A DNA stretch of 64,000 nt from Chitinophagaceae bacterium (GTDB lineage Bacteria; Bacteroidota; Bacteroidia; Chitinophagales; Chitinophagaceae). A model generated the notes under the pieces. That model was not told the origin of the DNA, did no database searches, and was given only the letters and a program-made list of their open reading frames with translations. The stretch's first letter is position 1, and each line of letters starts with the position of its first letter. This document shows positions 44,382 through 54,568 of this stretch, piece by piece. The DNA lies in contig JALNZE010000009.1 in NCBI GenBank assembly GCA_023229465.1, positions 1-64,000 of the forward strand, written 5' to 3'. The translations under genes and the position numbers were made by a program.

Positions 44382-47273
44382 ATGAGACTGATTGCCTTAT
44401 TTATACTAATTCTGGTATCGGGTGTATCCCGTGCCCAGTTATTGCAATGGTCTCCCTCATTCATTAAAGAATCTTCCACTTCAGTTATAATTACCTGTGA
44501 TGCTTCCAAAGGCAATCTTGGTTTATCGGGTTATACGCCAACCTCAGATGTGTATGTATATATTGGCGCCATCACCAGTTTGAGCAGTGGGGCCTCTGAT
44601 TGGAAATATGTGGTCAACAGTAATTTCAATACTCCGGCAGCGATTCTGCAGGCCAGTTATGCCGGGAACGATAAATGGACCTTTATGATAAGCGGAGGTC
44701 TCAGAACCTTTTTTAATATCACCAATACCTCAGAAAAGATTTTAAAAATTGCCATCCTGTTCAGAAGTGGCAATGGTAGTAAAGTGCAGCGTAATTCGGA
44801 TGGATCTGATATGTATGTGCCGGTGTATGATGACGGGCTCTATGCACGTATAGATACGCCTTTGATGCAACCGTTTTTTAAGATGATTCCGCAAACGATT
44901 ACAGCTATCGTGGGTGATACGATAAAAGTATCGGCGGTTGGCAGTAGTTCGTCCACTTTGCAGATTTTATTTAATGGCAGTTCTCTTACCACTGTTTCTG
45001 CAGCTACCCGTGTAAGTGCGAACGCTGTTATAGCGGCAGTTGGTACACAAACCATCATAGCAGAAGCGGTTAGTGGTTCCGTAACCTCCAGGGATACCAT
45101 TCGTTTTCTGGTAACGGGGTCTGTAACTACAGCAGCCTTACCCACTGGCATAAGAGAGGGTATTAACTATGAACCAGGCGATACTTCTGTAACATTGGTT
45201 TTATACGCTCCGGGAAAAAACAAAGCATCTGTGATGGGGGATTTTAATAACTGGACAGAGAGTCTTTCCACACAAATGAATCGTACCCCCGATGGAAATC
45301 AATTCTGGCTTAGAATTACCGGCCTGGCACCGGGTACCGAATATGCTTATCAATATATGGTAGATGGATCCATTAAAGTAGCGGATTACAATACAGAAAA
45401 AATATTGGATCCGGATAATGATCAATACATTCCTTCCGCTACCTATCCCAACCTGAAAGCATATCCTACCGGTAAAACAACCGGAATAGTAAGTATACTG
45501 CAAACAGCGAAACCGGCGTACAACTGGCAGGTAACCAATTTTACAAGGCCTGATAAAAAGAACCTGGTTATTTATGAATTACTGATCAGGGATTTTGTAA
45601 CCAAACAAAATTTTCAAACACTGAAAGATTCCTTACCCTACCTTAAAAAGCTGGGTATTAACGCCATTGAACTGATGCCTTTTAATGAATTTGAAGGAAA
45701 CCTCAGTTGGGGGTATAATCCTAATTTTCAGTTCGCGCCTGATAAATTTTATGGTACCGAAACGGCCATCAAACAATTTATTGACGCCTGTCACCAACAG
45801 GGCATCGCGGTTATCATGGATATGGTAATGAATCATTGTATGGGCTCATCACCACTGGCACAATTATACTGGGATGCCGCAAATAACCGCCCGGCTGCCA
45901 ACAACCCCTGGTTAAATGCAACTGCTACTCACCCCTATAATGTAGGTAATGATTTCAACCATGAAAGCCAGGCTACCAAAAACCTGACTGCCCGCATTGT
46001 AAGACATTGGCTCACTAATTATAAGATAGATGGTTTTCGCTGGGATCTTTCAAAAGGATTTACACAGGTGAGTAATCCCTCTGATGTTTCGGCCTGGGGT
46101 AATTATGATGCAGGCAGGGTAGCTACCTGGAAAAGGATCTACGATACCATGCAACAGGTATCACCCGCTTCGTACTGCATACTGGAACATTTTGCCGCTA
46201 ATACAGAAGAAACCGAATTAGCTAATTATGGTATGCTTTTATGGGGTAACCAGCATTACAGTTTTAACCAGGCTACCATGGGTTATAATACAGGATCAGA
46301 TTTTAGCGGCGCCCTCTCCAAAAATAAAAATTGGAATTTACCCTTACTGGTTGCTTACCAGGAAAGTCATGATGAAGAAAGGTTAATGTTTAAAAATCTT
46401 TCTTACGGAAACATCGCGGGTACTTATTCTGTGAAGGACACAGCAACGGCCCTGAAGAGACAGGAAATGGCTGCCGCTTTCTGGTCTATGATACCCGGCC
46501 CGAAAATGCTCTGGCAATTTGGGGAACTTGGCTATCATACCTCTATCAATACCTGTAGCAATGGAACGATTGATGCAGGTGGTGGTTGCCGAACAGTAGA
46601 GAAACCCATACGTTGGGATTATTATCAACAAACTGCCAGAAAAATTTTGTATGATGTATATGCAAAACTGATTAAACTAAAACTGACACCTGGTTATAAA
46701 ACTACTTTCACCACCAATGCGGTTACAGCAAGTTTGGCTGGAAACGTTAAATGGTTGCAGCTATTAGACGACTCATTGCAGGTAATGGTTATCGGAAATT
46801 TTGATGTTAACAGTCAGACGGCCGCGATTACTTTCCCCACAGCGGGAACCTGGTATAGTTATTTAACCAATGCTACCCGTACAGCTACCGGGGCATCCGA
46901 GCAAATTACTTTACAGCCCGGTGAGTACTATGTATATACCAACCGGAATATTACTAATGCTGTGATTACCGCGATAGGTTCTGTCAATAATTACTTGTCT
47001 GATATACCGGTATCAATTATACCCAACCCGGTAATGGCAACTGCTGTAATCAGGTATCAGCTTCCTGAAAGCGCGCAGGTAAAAATTACCTTGGAAGACA
47101 TGGCTGGAAGATCATTGGGTACCGTGTTTCAGGGTTTTAAACCGGCAGGTATTCAGAAACTGACTTTGCATACCAACCAGCTATCGATAGGTGCGTATAC
47201 GAATGGCGTGTATCTTTTAAAAATTACGCATAACAAAAAAACAAGGGTAGAAAAATTTTTTCTACTCAGGTAA
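44382..47273 (+). CDS. Secreted GH13 alpha-amylase with CBM48-like module and T9SS domain
   Basis: I use the ATG at 44382, which begins a signal peptide (LIALFILILVSGVSRAQ). About 260-350 is a CBM48/E-set module (VTLVLYAPGKNKASVMGDFNNWTE). The GH13 barrel follows: region I MDMVMNH, nucleophile Asp555 in GFRWDLSKG, acid/base Glu602 in CILEHF, and Asp664 in ESHDEE. The last ~75 residues are a type A T9SS sorting domain (IIPNPVMATAVIRYQL). It degrades starch or glycogen-like glucans outside the cell. It is the first gene of a run with SusC, SusD, SusE and SusF, and so takes the role of SusG, with T9SS export instead of lipid anchoring. Confidence 0.9.
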   Translation: MRLIALFILILVSGVSRAQLLQWSPSFIKESSTSVIITCDASKGNLGLSGYTPTSDVYVYIGAITSLSSGASDWKYVVNSNFNTPAAILQASYAGNDKWTFMISGGLRTFFNITNTSEKILKIAILFRSGNGSKVQRNSDGSDMYVPVYDDGLYARIDTPLMQPFFKMIPQTITAIVGDTIKVSAVGSSSSTLQILFNGSSLTTVSAATRVSANAVIAAVGTQTIIAEAVSGSVTSRDTIRFLVTGSVTTAALPTGIREGINYEPGDTSVTLVLYAPGKNKASVMGDFNNWTESLSTQMNRTPDGNQFWLRITGLAPGTEYAYQYMVDGSIKVADYNTEKILDPDNDQYIPSATYPNLKAYPTGKTTGIVSILQTAKPAYNWQVTNFTRPDKKNLVIYELLIRDFVTKQNFQTLKDSLPYLKKLGINAIELMPFNEFEGNLSWGYNPNFQFAPDKFYGTETAIKQFIDACHQQGIAVIMDMVMNHCMGSSPLAQLYWDAANNRPAANNPWLNATATHPYNVGNDFNHESQATKNLTARIVRHWLTNYKIDGFRWDLSKGFTQVSNPSDVSAWGNYDAGRVATWKRIYDTMQQVSPASYCILEHFAANTEETELANYGMLLWGNQHYSFNQATMGYNTGSDFSGALSKNKNWNLPLLVAYQESHDEERLMFKNLSYGNIAGTYSVKDTATALKRQEMAAAFWSMIPGPKMLWQFGELGYHTSINTCSNGTIDAGGGCRTVEKPIRWDYYQQTARKILYDVYAKLIKLKLTPGYKTTFTTNAVTASLAGNVKWLQLLDDSLQVMVIGNFDVNSQTAAITFPTAGTWYSYLTNATRTATGASEQITLQPGEYYVYTNRNITNAVITAIGSVNNYLSDIPVSIIPNPVMATAVIRYQLPESAQVKITLEDMAGRSLGTVFQGFKPAGIQKLTLHTNQLSIGAYTNGVYLLKITHNKKTRVEKFFLLR

Positions 47274-47340
47274 AAACTTTGTGAATGACCATTATGAATA
47301 AGAGAAAACAAAATACTTTAAAACCGAAAAAACAACAATT

Positions 47341-50310
47341 ATGAAATTCAAACGAATGCTTGTTGCTTTGCTGTTGGTGCTTACGGTCTGCAGTTTGCCG
47401 GCCATGGCCCAAGACAAAGTGGTTACCGGAAAGGTAACAGACTCAAAAGACGGAAGCAGTCTGGCTGGCGCTACCGTTAGGGTTAAGGGTACGCAAGTGG
47501 TTACCCAAACCGATGCCGCGGGAATTTTTAAAATTAAAACTCCTGCAACTGCCACAACTTTGGTATTTACCTCAATTGGTTTTGCTACACAGGAAGCCGG
47601 TATTGTTGGGGAAACAGTTAATGTATCCTTATCACAAACCAGTACCGCTTTGGGTGAAGTTATTGTGATTGCCTACGGTAGCCGGAGAAAAGGCGATTTA
47701 ACCGGTTCTGTTACTGCCATTACTGCCAAAGATTTTCAAAAAGGGGTAATCAATTCTTCGGAACAATTATTACAGGGTAAAGTAGCCGGATTGCAAATTA
47801 CGTCCGGTGGCGGTTCTGCCGGTGGTGGAAGTAAAATCCGTATACGCGGGGGCGCTTCTTTAAATGCCAGCAACGACCCTTTAATTGTGATTGATGGTAT
47901 ACCCGTAGAAAGCAATGGTATAGCGGGTTCTGGTAATCTGTTAAATACCATTAACCCCAATGACATTGAGAGCATGAGTGTATTGAAAGATGCCTCTGCT
48001 ACAGCGCTGTATGGTTCAAGGGCCTCTAATGGTGTGTTAATTATAACCACTAAGAAAGGGGTGAAAGGAAAAGTGAAATTTAATTTCAATACACAAGGCT
48101 CTGTAGGCTCAATAGCAAAAAAAGTGGATGTACTTACTGCTGATGAGATCAGAAGTATTATTAATGCAGACGCTACCGCTACTGGTAATAATACGTATAA
48201 AACTATTTTAGGTACCGCTAATACAGACTGGCAGAAAGAAATTTTCCGCTCTGCTGTGGGGTCAGATAATAACCTGAGCGCCGGTGGTAGTGTGGGTAAT
48301 TTGCCCTTCCGCCTCTCTTTGGGTTATTTGGACCAGGCAGGTATTTTAAAAACAGATAAATTTAGCAGGATAGCTACTGCCTTAAATTTATCGCCTAAGT
48401 ATTTTAATGACCATCTCTCTGTTAACCTGAACCTGAAATATAGCCAAACAAAAAATCGTTTTGCCGATCAGGGCGCCGTCGGAAATGCTGTGGCATTCGA
48501 TCCAACACAACCCGTTTTTGCCAGCAATAAATACGGCGGCTATTACGAATGGCTTCAGCCGGATACCAAACCCATTGACCTTTCTACCCGCAATCCGTTG
48601 GGCCTGTTAGATTTGAGAGATAATAATTCTGTGGTAAACAGACTGATTGGAAATATACAATTGGATTACAAACTTCATTTTCTTCCAGACTGGCATGTTT
48701 TAGTAAATCTGGGTATTGATAATTCAAATGGTAAAGGAGATGATAATATTAAGGCTTTATCCGCTACCAACTATAAAACAGGTGGCAGGTTTGCACATTA
48801 CGAGCAAAAGAAAACCAATACACTGGCGGATGTTTCTTTGTTTTATTCAAAGGACTTCCCCGCCATTAACAGTAAGTTAGATGTGCTGGCAGGACATAGC
48901 TACCAGGACTTTATAACCAATGTTAGCAATTTTGCCGCCTATGGTCAAACAGGTACCTTAATTCCTGGTTCAACACCTACATTCGCGACTGATAAACCAG
49001 AGTATCGCCTCGAGTCATATTTTGGCAGGATAAACTATACTTTGGCTAACAAATATTTATTAACGGCTTCTCTTCGCAGAGATGCAAGTTCTAAATTTTC
49101 AGCTGATAACAGGATCGGTAATTTCCCCGCGATAGCCGCGGCCTGGAAATTAAGAGAAGAGTTTTTTAAGAACAGTACTGTTCTGTATGATTTGAAACTG
49201 CGTGTTGGCTGGGGTATAACCGGGCAACAGGATGTGGGTAATTTATATCCTTATTTACCCAGATACAGCAGAAGTACTTCTACCGCGGCTTATCAGTTTG
49301 GCAGCACTTTTTATAGTTTCTTACGCCCATCTGCCTATGATGAGAATATTAAATGGGAAACCACTACCACAGCGAATATTGGATTGGATTTCTCTTTTAT
49401 AAATAACAGGATATCCGGTAGCATTGATGTTTATCAAAAAACAACCAAAGACCTGTTAAGTGTTATTCCGGTGGCGCCTGGTTCAAACTTTGACATTACC
49501 CTGCTTACCAACGTTGGTAATATGGAAAACAAAGGGGTTGAGTTTACATTGAATACTACCCCTGTTAAAACCAGGGACCTTACCTGGGATTTCGGCTTCA
49601 ACGTTACCTATAATAAATCTACTATTACCAACCTGTTGAAACAACAGGATCCTGGTTTTAAAGGGATTGATGTAAGTGGTATCGGTGGTGGTACCGGTAA
49701 TAACATTGGTAAATTTGTAGTAGGATATGCGCCTTATACTTATAATGTGTTTAAACAGATATACGATAAAACAACCGGCAATGCCATTGAAGGGTTATAT
49801 GAAGATATTAACAGGGATGGCAAAGTTGATGATGCCGACCGTTATTATTACAAGAAACCCGCTCCTGAGTTTTTACTGGGTATCAACACACAGGTTGCTT
49901 ATAAAAACTGGACAGTTGGCTTAAGCGCGCATAGCTCTATCGGTAACTACCTGTATAATAACTACAACTCATCAAACGGTGTTTTACGCGCCATTAAAAA
50001 CCCGATCAATTTTATTGGAAATGGTTCAAGAAATTATCTTACCACAAAATTCAATAACAACCAATACCTGTCTGACATCTATATTGAAAATGCATCTTTC
50101 TTAAGATTAGATAATATCAACATTGGGTACAATGCCGGTAAAGTGCTTAAAAATAAAGCCTCTTTACGTGTTAACCTGAGTGTTCAGAATGTATTGGTGA
50201 TCACGAAATACAAAGGATTAGACCCTGAGAACGCGAGTGATTCAGGTGTTGATGGAAATATATATCCCCGTCCAAGAATTGTTTCACTTGGTTTAAACTT
50301 TGATTTCTAA
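47341..50310 (+). CDS. susC: SusC/RagA TonB-dependent glycan importer
   Basis: The 989-residue outer-membrane transporter has a signal peptide (VALLLVLTVCSLPAMAQ), a carboxypeptidase-D-like domain (VTGKVTDSKDGSSLAGATVRVKG), and the plug (IAYGSRRKGDLTGSVTAI, IRIRGGASLNASNDPLIVIDG, VLKDASATALYGSRASNGVLI). The remainder is a 22-strand barrel with the C-terminal aromatic residue (NFDF). No STN signalling domain is present. It imports starch oligosaccharides bound by SusD. It starts 67 bp after the amylase. Confidence 0.95.
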   Translation: MKFKRMLVALLLVLTVCSLPAMAQDKVVTGKVTDSKDGSSLAGATVRVKGTQVVTQTDAAGIFKIKTPATATTLVFTSIGFATQEAGIVGETVNVSLSQTSTALGEVIVIAYGSRRKGDLTGSVTAITAKDFQKGVINSSEQLLQGKVAGLQITSGGGSAGGGSKIRIRGGASLNASNDPLIVIDGIPVESNGIAGSGNLLNTINPNDIESMSVLKDASATALYGSRASNGVLIITTKKGVKGKVKFNFNTQGSVGSIAKKVDVLTADEIRSIINADATATGNNTYKTILGTANTDWQKEIFRSAVGSDNNLSAGGSVGNLPFRLSLGYLDQAGILKTDKFSRIATALNLSPKYFNDHLSVNLNLKYSQTKNRFADQGAVGNAVAFDPTQPVFASNKYGGYYEWLQPDTKPIDLSTRNPLGLLDLRDNNSVVNRLIGNIQLDYKLHFLPDWHVLVNLGIDNSNGKGDDNIKALSATNYKTGGRFAHYEQKKTNTLADVSLFYSKDFPAINSKLDVLAGHSYQDFITNVSNFAAYGQTGTLIPGSTPTFATDKPEYRLESYFGRINYTLANKYLLTASLRRDASSKFSADNRIGNFPAIAAAWKLREEFFKNSTVLYDLKLRVGWGITGQQDVGNLYPYLPRYSRSTSTAAYQFGSTFYSFLRPSAYDENIKWETTTTANIGLDFSFINNRISGSIDVYQKTTKDLLSVIPVAPGSNFDITLLTNVGNMENKGVEFTLNTTPVKTRDLTWDFGFNVTYNKSTITNLLKQQDPGFKGIDVSGIGGGTGNNIGKFVVGYAPYTYNVFKQIYDKTTGNAIEGLYEDINRDGKVDDADRYYYKKPAPEFLLGINTQVAYKNWTVGLSAHSSIGNYLYNNYNSSNGVLRAIKNPINFIGNGSRNYLTTKFNNNQYLSDIYIENASFLRLDNINIGYNAGKVLKNKASLRVNLSVQNVLVITKYKGLDPENASDSGVDGNIYPRPRIVSLGLNFDF

Positions 50311-50320
50311 TTTTTTAAAA

Positions 50321-51952
50321 ATGAATTATATGAAAAGTAAAACACTAATAAAATGGATGTTCGCGATCGTGGTGGTTGCCACGGCAACATCCTGTGCAAA
50401 AAAACTGGATTTATTTCCGCAAAACGATCTCACGCCGGCAACAACCTATTCAAATGCCGCTGGTTATAAAAGCGTTTTGGCAAAAGTATACGGGGGCCTG
50501 TCCATCACAGGTAACCAGGGCCCTGCCGGTCAACCCGATATCGCGGGCGGATTGGATGAAGGTTCCCAGGTTGCTTTTATCCGTATGTTTTTTAACACCC
50601 AGGAATTACCTACTGATGAAGCGGTGGTTTCCTGGAATGACCAGACCATTCATGATTTTCATGATCTGAAATGGACAAGCGGTGATCCTTTCCTGAAAGG
50701 TATTTATGCAAGGCCCATTTATAATATCACTTTGGGCAATGAATATTTACGTGAGTCGACCGATGAAAAATTGGCCAGTCGTGGCATTGCCGGGGCCGAT
50801 GCGGCTGAAATTAAAAAAGCAAGAGCTGAAGTACGTTTTCTGCGCGCTTTTAATTACTGGGTAATGATGGATTTATTTGGTAAATCAACCTTTATTACCG
50901 AGGCTAACCTGGTGGGTACCGATCTGCCAAAACAAATTACCCGCGCGGCATTATTCACTTATATCGAAACAGAATTAAAAGCCATTGACGCCGACCTGGC
51001 TCCCGCCAAAACAATCGAATATGGCAGGGTAGATCAGTCTGCCGCCTGGTCATTACTGGCCCGTTTATACCTGAATGCCGGCGTTTACACCGGTACAGCC
51101 AGGTATACAGACGCGATTACCTATGCTAAGAAAGTAATTGGTGTTTCCGGTTATAGTTTACAAACAGGCTATGGTAAATTGTTCATGGCGGATAATGACA
51201 AATACAAAAATGAAATTATCTGGGCCATCAATTGCGATGGATTACAAACACAGGCCTACGGTAACACCACCTTCTTTGTACATGCAGCCGCCGGAGACGA
51301 TGCTGCTGAGTATGGCGTAGGAGGTGGTTGGTATGGGTATAGGGCTACCAGCGCCTTAGGAAATTTGTTTCCTAAAACGGGTACGGGTGATATTGATACT
51401 GCAAAGGATAAAAGAGGTCTTTCCTTTTATACTTCAAAGTTCAAAGGCACTGCCGCTCAATCAGCTATTGGCGATGTTGGTGATTTTAATACCGGCCTGC
51501 ACGTAAAAAAATATGTAAATATTAAATCAGACGGAGGAGCCGTATCTGATATTACCAAGACTTTTTCTGATGTAGATTTTCCTGTTTTCAGATTGGCTGA
51601 AATGTATTTGATTTATGCGGAAGCAGTATTACGTAGTGGTACAGGTGGTGATCTTACCACTGCCCTGCAATATATAAACCTGATCCGCGCAAGGGCAGGA
51701 GCTACTGCAGCCATTTCATCTGAATTAAACCTGCAATTTGTGTTAGATGAAAGAGGAAGAGAATTGTATTGGGAAGGACATCGCAGAACAGATCTGGTCA
51801 GGTATGGTTTATTAACTTCCGCTACTTATTTATGGCCATGGAAAGGGGGCGTTGCTTCCGGTACTGCAGTAGATGCCAGGTATAATTTATTTCCTATACC
51901 CGCAGCTAACAGAACCGCTAATCCGAACCTGGAACAAAATGCAGGATATTAA
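50321..51952 (+). CDS. susD: SusD/RagB starch-binding lipoprotein
   Basis: ATG 50321 is chosen over a TTG frame that overlaps susC. The lipobox is ATATSCAKK. The 543-residue protein shows the SusD TPR-like helices (IKKARAEVRFLRAFNYWVMM) and the conserved late motif ERGRELYWEGHRRTDLVRYG. It closes on SusC as a lid and binds malto-oligosaccharides. The gap to susC is 10 bp, so translation is coupled. Confidence 0.92.
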   Translation: MNYMKSKTLIKWMFAIVVVATATSCAKKLDLFPQNDLTPATTYSNAAGYKSVLAKVYGGLSITGNQGPAGQPDIAGGLDEGSQVAFIRMFFNTQELPTDEAVVSWNDQTIHDFHDLKWTSGDPFLKGIYARPIYNITLGNEYLRESTDEKLASRGIAGADAAEIKKARAEVRFLRAFNYWVMMDLFGKSTFITEANLVGTDLPKQITRAALFTYIETELKAIDADLAPAKTIEYGRVDQSAAWSLLARLYLNAGVYTGTARYTDAITYAKKVIGVSGYSLQTGYGKLFMADNDKYKNEIIWAINCDGLQTQAYGNTTFFVHAAAGDDAAEYGVGGGWYGYRATSALGNLFPKTGTGDIDTAKDKRGLSFYTSKFKGTAAQSAIGDVGDFNTGLHVKKYVNIKSDGGAVSDITKTFSDVDFPVFRLAEMYLIYAEAVLRSGTGGDLTTALQYINLIRARAGATAAISSELNLQFVLDERGRELYWEGHRRTDLVRYGLLTSATYLWPWKGGVASGTAVDARYNLFPIPAANRTANPNLEQNAGY

Positions 51953-51981
51953 TTTTTAATTGATAAACAAAATCATTACTC

Positions 51982-52809
51982 ATGAAAAAGATATCAAAAT
52001 TAATGTTCTTGTCTTCCTTACTGGCCATTGTTCTATGGTCTTGTAAAAAAGATGAAAACAAAATTTATTACAATGGTGGCACAGCGCCTGTATTAAGCGC
52101 TTCCGCCACTGCACTAAGCCTCTCGTATGCCAATGCCGCGAATGAGGCAGTGAAGTTTAACTGGACAAATCCAAACTACCAGTTTACTACCGGTGTTAGC
52201 TCGCAATCTGTGAATTATGTATTGGAAATAGACACTACCGGCGCCAATTTTACCAATCCCAATAAAAAAGCCATTTCGCTTAGCCAGGAATTGGGTTTAT
52301 CCATCACTATCGCGCAGTTCAATGATTATTTGTTGAATCAATTGGTGTTAAAACCAGCCATGATTCATAACCTGGAAGTACGTGTAAAAGCCAGTTTGGG
52401 AAGTAGTGCCGTGCCCATTTATTCTAATGTGCTAAAATTAACAGCTACCCCTTACAGCATACCACCAAAAGTGGCCGTTCCTTCTTCAGGAAAGTTATTC
52501 ATGGTAGGTAGCGCTACACCCGGTGGCTGGAATAACCCGGTTCCTGTTCCCAGCCAGGAGTTTACCAAACTGTCTGAAACACTGTATGAGCTTACCATCG
52601 CACTGTCTGGCGGAAACTCTTACCTGCTATTGCCAGTTAATGGCGACTGGGGCGCTAAATATGGTGCCATAGGCGCTAATAACAGCAACAACCCGGATGG
52701 TGATGATTTTAAACCAGGTGGTGGCGATATGTTGTCTCCCGCGGCCAGTGGTACTTATAAAATCTCGGTTGATTTTCAGCGTGGAAAATTCACTGTTACC
52801 AAACAATAA
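51982..52809 (+). CDS. susE: SusE-like starch-binding lipoprotein
   Basis: The 275-residue protein has a lipoprotein signal (LLAIVLWSCKK), a SusE N-terminal Ig-like domain (about 35-155) and one SusE/SusF carbohydrate-binding module (about 170-275) with GSATPGGWNNPVPV and VNGDWG, aromatic residues suited for starch. It is anchored on the cell surface next to SusC/D. Its C-terminal module is related to the first module of the following protein, so the two probably arose by duplication. Confidence 0.85.
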   Translation: MKKISKLMFLSSLLAIVLWSCKKDENKIYYNGGTAPVLSASATALSLSYANAANEAVKFNWTNPNYQFTTGVSSQSVNYVLEIDTTGANFTNPNKKAISLSQELGLSITIAQFNDYLLNQLVLKPAMIHNLEVRVKASLGSSAVPIYSNVLKLTATPYSIPPKVAVPSSGKLFMVGSATPGGWNNPVPVPSQEFTKLSETLYELTIALSGGNSYLLLPVNGDWGAKYGAIGANNSNNPDGDDFKPGGGDMLSPAASGTYKISVDFQRGKFTVTKQ

Positions 52810-52845
52810 ATCATTGTGATAAAATTTACCATAAAAAATAAACAC

Positions 52846-54225
52846 ATGAAAAATATATTCAAACTTCTCTTTTTATTTGCCGGCCTGGCCTTTGTGGCAA
52901 CTGGTTGCCAGAAAGTAGGAAGTCTGCCATACTACAGCACCGGTACCGCTTCTGTGCTTAGCAGTTCGGTAACCACCATTGCTGCCCTTCCGGCCGATTC
53001 CAATAAGACTGCTATTACTTTTGCCTGGAGTTCCCCGGCCTATGCAACCGATTCAACCGCTAATAAATATATTATCGAGATCGATTCATCCGGTCGCAAT
53101 TTCGCGAAAGAATATACCAAAGTGGTTACCGGTTCATTAAGCGCCGCCTTTACCAACAAAGAGATCAACCTGGTGGTTTTGGGATTTGGTTTTGCTTATA
53201 ACAAACCCTATGATATAGACGTCAGGATTACTTCCTCCTATGCGAATAACAATAACCGGTTGCAGTCGAATGTGGTTAAGATCAGGATTACCCCTTATGT
53301 GGTTCCTCCTAAAGTAGTACCGCCTGCCTCTAAAACTTTGTTTCTTGTAGGAAGTGCGACAGCAGGTAGCTGGGGCAACCCGGTTCCTGAACGTTCTCAG
53401 GTATTTACCAGGCTGGATTCTGTTACCTACCAGGGTACTTTCTTCCTGAATGGTGGACAGGAATACCTGGCATTACCTGTTAACGGTGATTGGTCCAAGA
53501 AATTTTCGGTAGCTGATAAATCGCTGACAGGCCTCAGTGCCGGCGGTAATTTTGGTGCCGATTTAAATGATAATTTCCCCGCGCCCGCTAAAACAGGATT
53601 TTATAAAATAACATTCGATTTTCAGGCAGGTAAATTTACGGTTGTGTCAACAGGTACCTATGGCCTTTTATATGTACCCGGCGACTACCAGGGATGGGAT
53701 CCGGCCAAAGCCAATAAATTGGGATCAGCCAAAAATGATGGCGACTATGAAGGGTATATCAATTTTCCTGCAGGCGGAACCTTTGAATTTAAATTAACCA
53801 CTTTACCCGATTGGAGTAATGCATTAGGCGATGCCGGTGCAGGTACCTTAAGCGGTAGTGGCGGTAATTTAAAAGTACCAGGTGCGGGTTATTATAAAGT
53901 AAATGCCAACACAACCACCAATACCTGGTCTGCAACTAAAACTACCTGGGGTTTGATCGGAAGTTTTGCAGGAAGCGGTTGGGGTACTGATGCAAATATG
54001 ACCTATGATGCAGGCGCCAATTCATGGTCTGCAACCATTACGCTTGCTGCCGGTGATGAATTTAAATTCAGGGCCAATAGCGATTGGGGACTGAACTATG
54101 GGGATACCGGCGCGAATGGAAGTTTAGAAGGTGGGGGAGACAATATTAAAGGTGTTGCTGCCGGTTCGCATAAAATCACTTTGTACCTGAATAATTCAGG
54201 ATATTATACCTATAAAATAGAATAA
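52846..54225 (+). CDS. susF: SusF-like starch-binding lipoprotein with three binding modules
   Basis: ATG 52846 follows a lipoprotein signal (LFAGLAFVATGCQK). After the SusE-type Ig domain (about 30-155) come three tandem carbohydrate modules: LVGSATAGSWGNPVPE (about 165-275), YVPGDYQGWDPAKANKLG (about 280-375) and LIGSFAGSGWGTDANMTY (about 378-459), each with Trp-rich binding loops. The length of 459 and three modules match SusF, which has three starch-binding sites. It is the last gene of the locus, followed by a strong terminator. Confidence 0.85.
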   Translation: MKNIFKLLFLFAGLAFVATGCQKVGSLPYYSTGTASVLSSSVTTIAALPADSNKTAITFAWSSPAYATDSTANKYIIEIDSSGRNFAKEYTKVVTGSLSAAFTNKEINLVVLGFGFAYNKPYDIDVRITSSYANNNNRLQSNVVKIRITPYVVPPKVVPPASKTLFLVGSATAGSWGNPVPERSQVFTRLDSVTYQGTFFLNGGQEYLALPVNGDWSKKFSVADKSLTGLSAGGNFGADLNDNFPAPAKTGFYKITFDFQAGKFTVVSTGTYGLLYVPGDYQGWDPAKANKLGSAKNDGDYEGYINFPAGGTFEFKLTTLPDWSNALGDAGAGTLSGSGGNLKVPGAGYYKVNANTTTNTWSATKTTWGLIGSFAGSGWGTDANMTYDAGANSWSATITLAAGDEFKFRANSDWGLNYGDTGANGSLEGGGDNIKGVAAGSHKITLYLNNSGYYTYKIE

Positions 54226-54254
54226 AAAAGTAGTTTGGTTTTAAGTTGGTTTTG

Positions 54255-54287
54255 CCGCCTCATGTTGTTTCATGGGGCGGTTTTTTT
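54255..54287 (+). terminator. Rho-independent terminator of the sus operon
   Basis: CCGCCTCATG pairs with CATGGGGCGG (one G-T pair) around a TTGTTT loop, followed by T7, 30 bp after the susF stop. It is a classic terminator. Confidence 0.9.
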
Positions 54288-54324
54288 ATAATTTCATTAT
54301 TACAGAAAAGGTTGACAGTAACAT

Positions 54325-54354
54325 AAAAAAAGTGAGGCCATGATAACCTCACTT
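54325..54354 (-). terminator. Terminator of tRNA-Arg
   Basis: On the minus strand AAGTGAGG and CCTCACT form a stem around TTATCATGG followed by a run of T7, starting 1-2 bp after the tRNA 3' end. It ends the tRNA transcript. Confidence 0.8.
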
Positions 54355-54355
54355 G

Positions 54356-54429
54356 TGAACCGGATTGGATTCGAACCAATGACCTGCTGCTTAGAAGGCA
54401 GCTGCTCTATCCAACTGAGCTACCGGTCC
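54356..54429 (-). tRNA. tRNA-Arg (anticodon TCT)
   Basis: A cloverleaf with acceptor GGACCGG/CCGGTTC (one G-T pair), D-arm GCTCAGTTGG, T-arm GGTTCGAATCC and the anticodon loop CTTCTAA (TCT at 34-36, reading AGA). CCA is not encoded. It has its own terminator downstream. Confidence 0.95.
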
Positions 54430-54568
54430 TTTTGCCTGTTTTCAGGGCTGCAAAATAACGGAAAAAATACCATCGAACCAAGACTGTCAGCAATCCTTCC
54501 TTAATTGTTGATATAAATGCGCCAAAACCTGCCGGCAAATCACTTTACTTTGTACCAACTATTGCCGT

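Noticed and set aside
47736..48089. 117-codon open frame antisense to susC
   Set aside because: Mirror of the SusC plug region; codon bias effect only.
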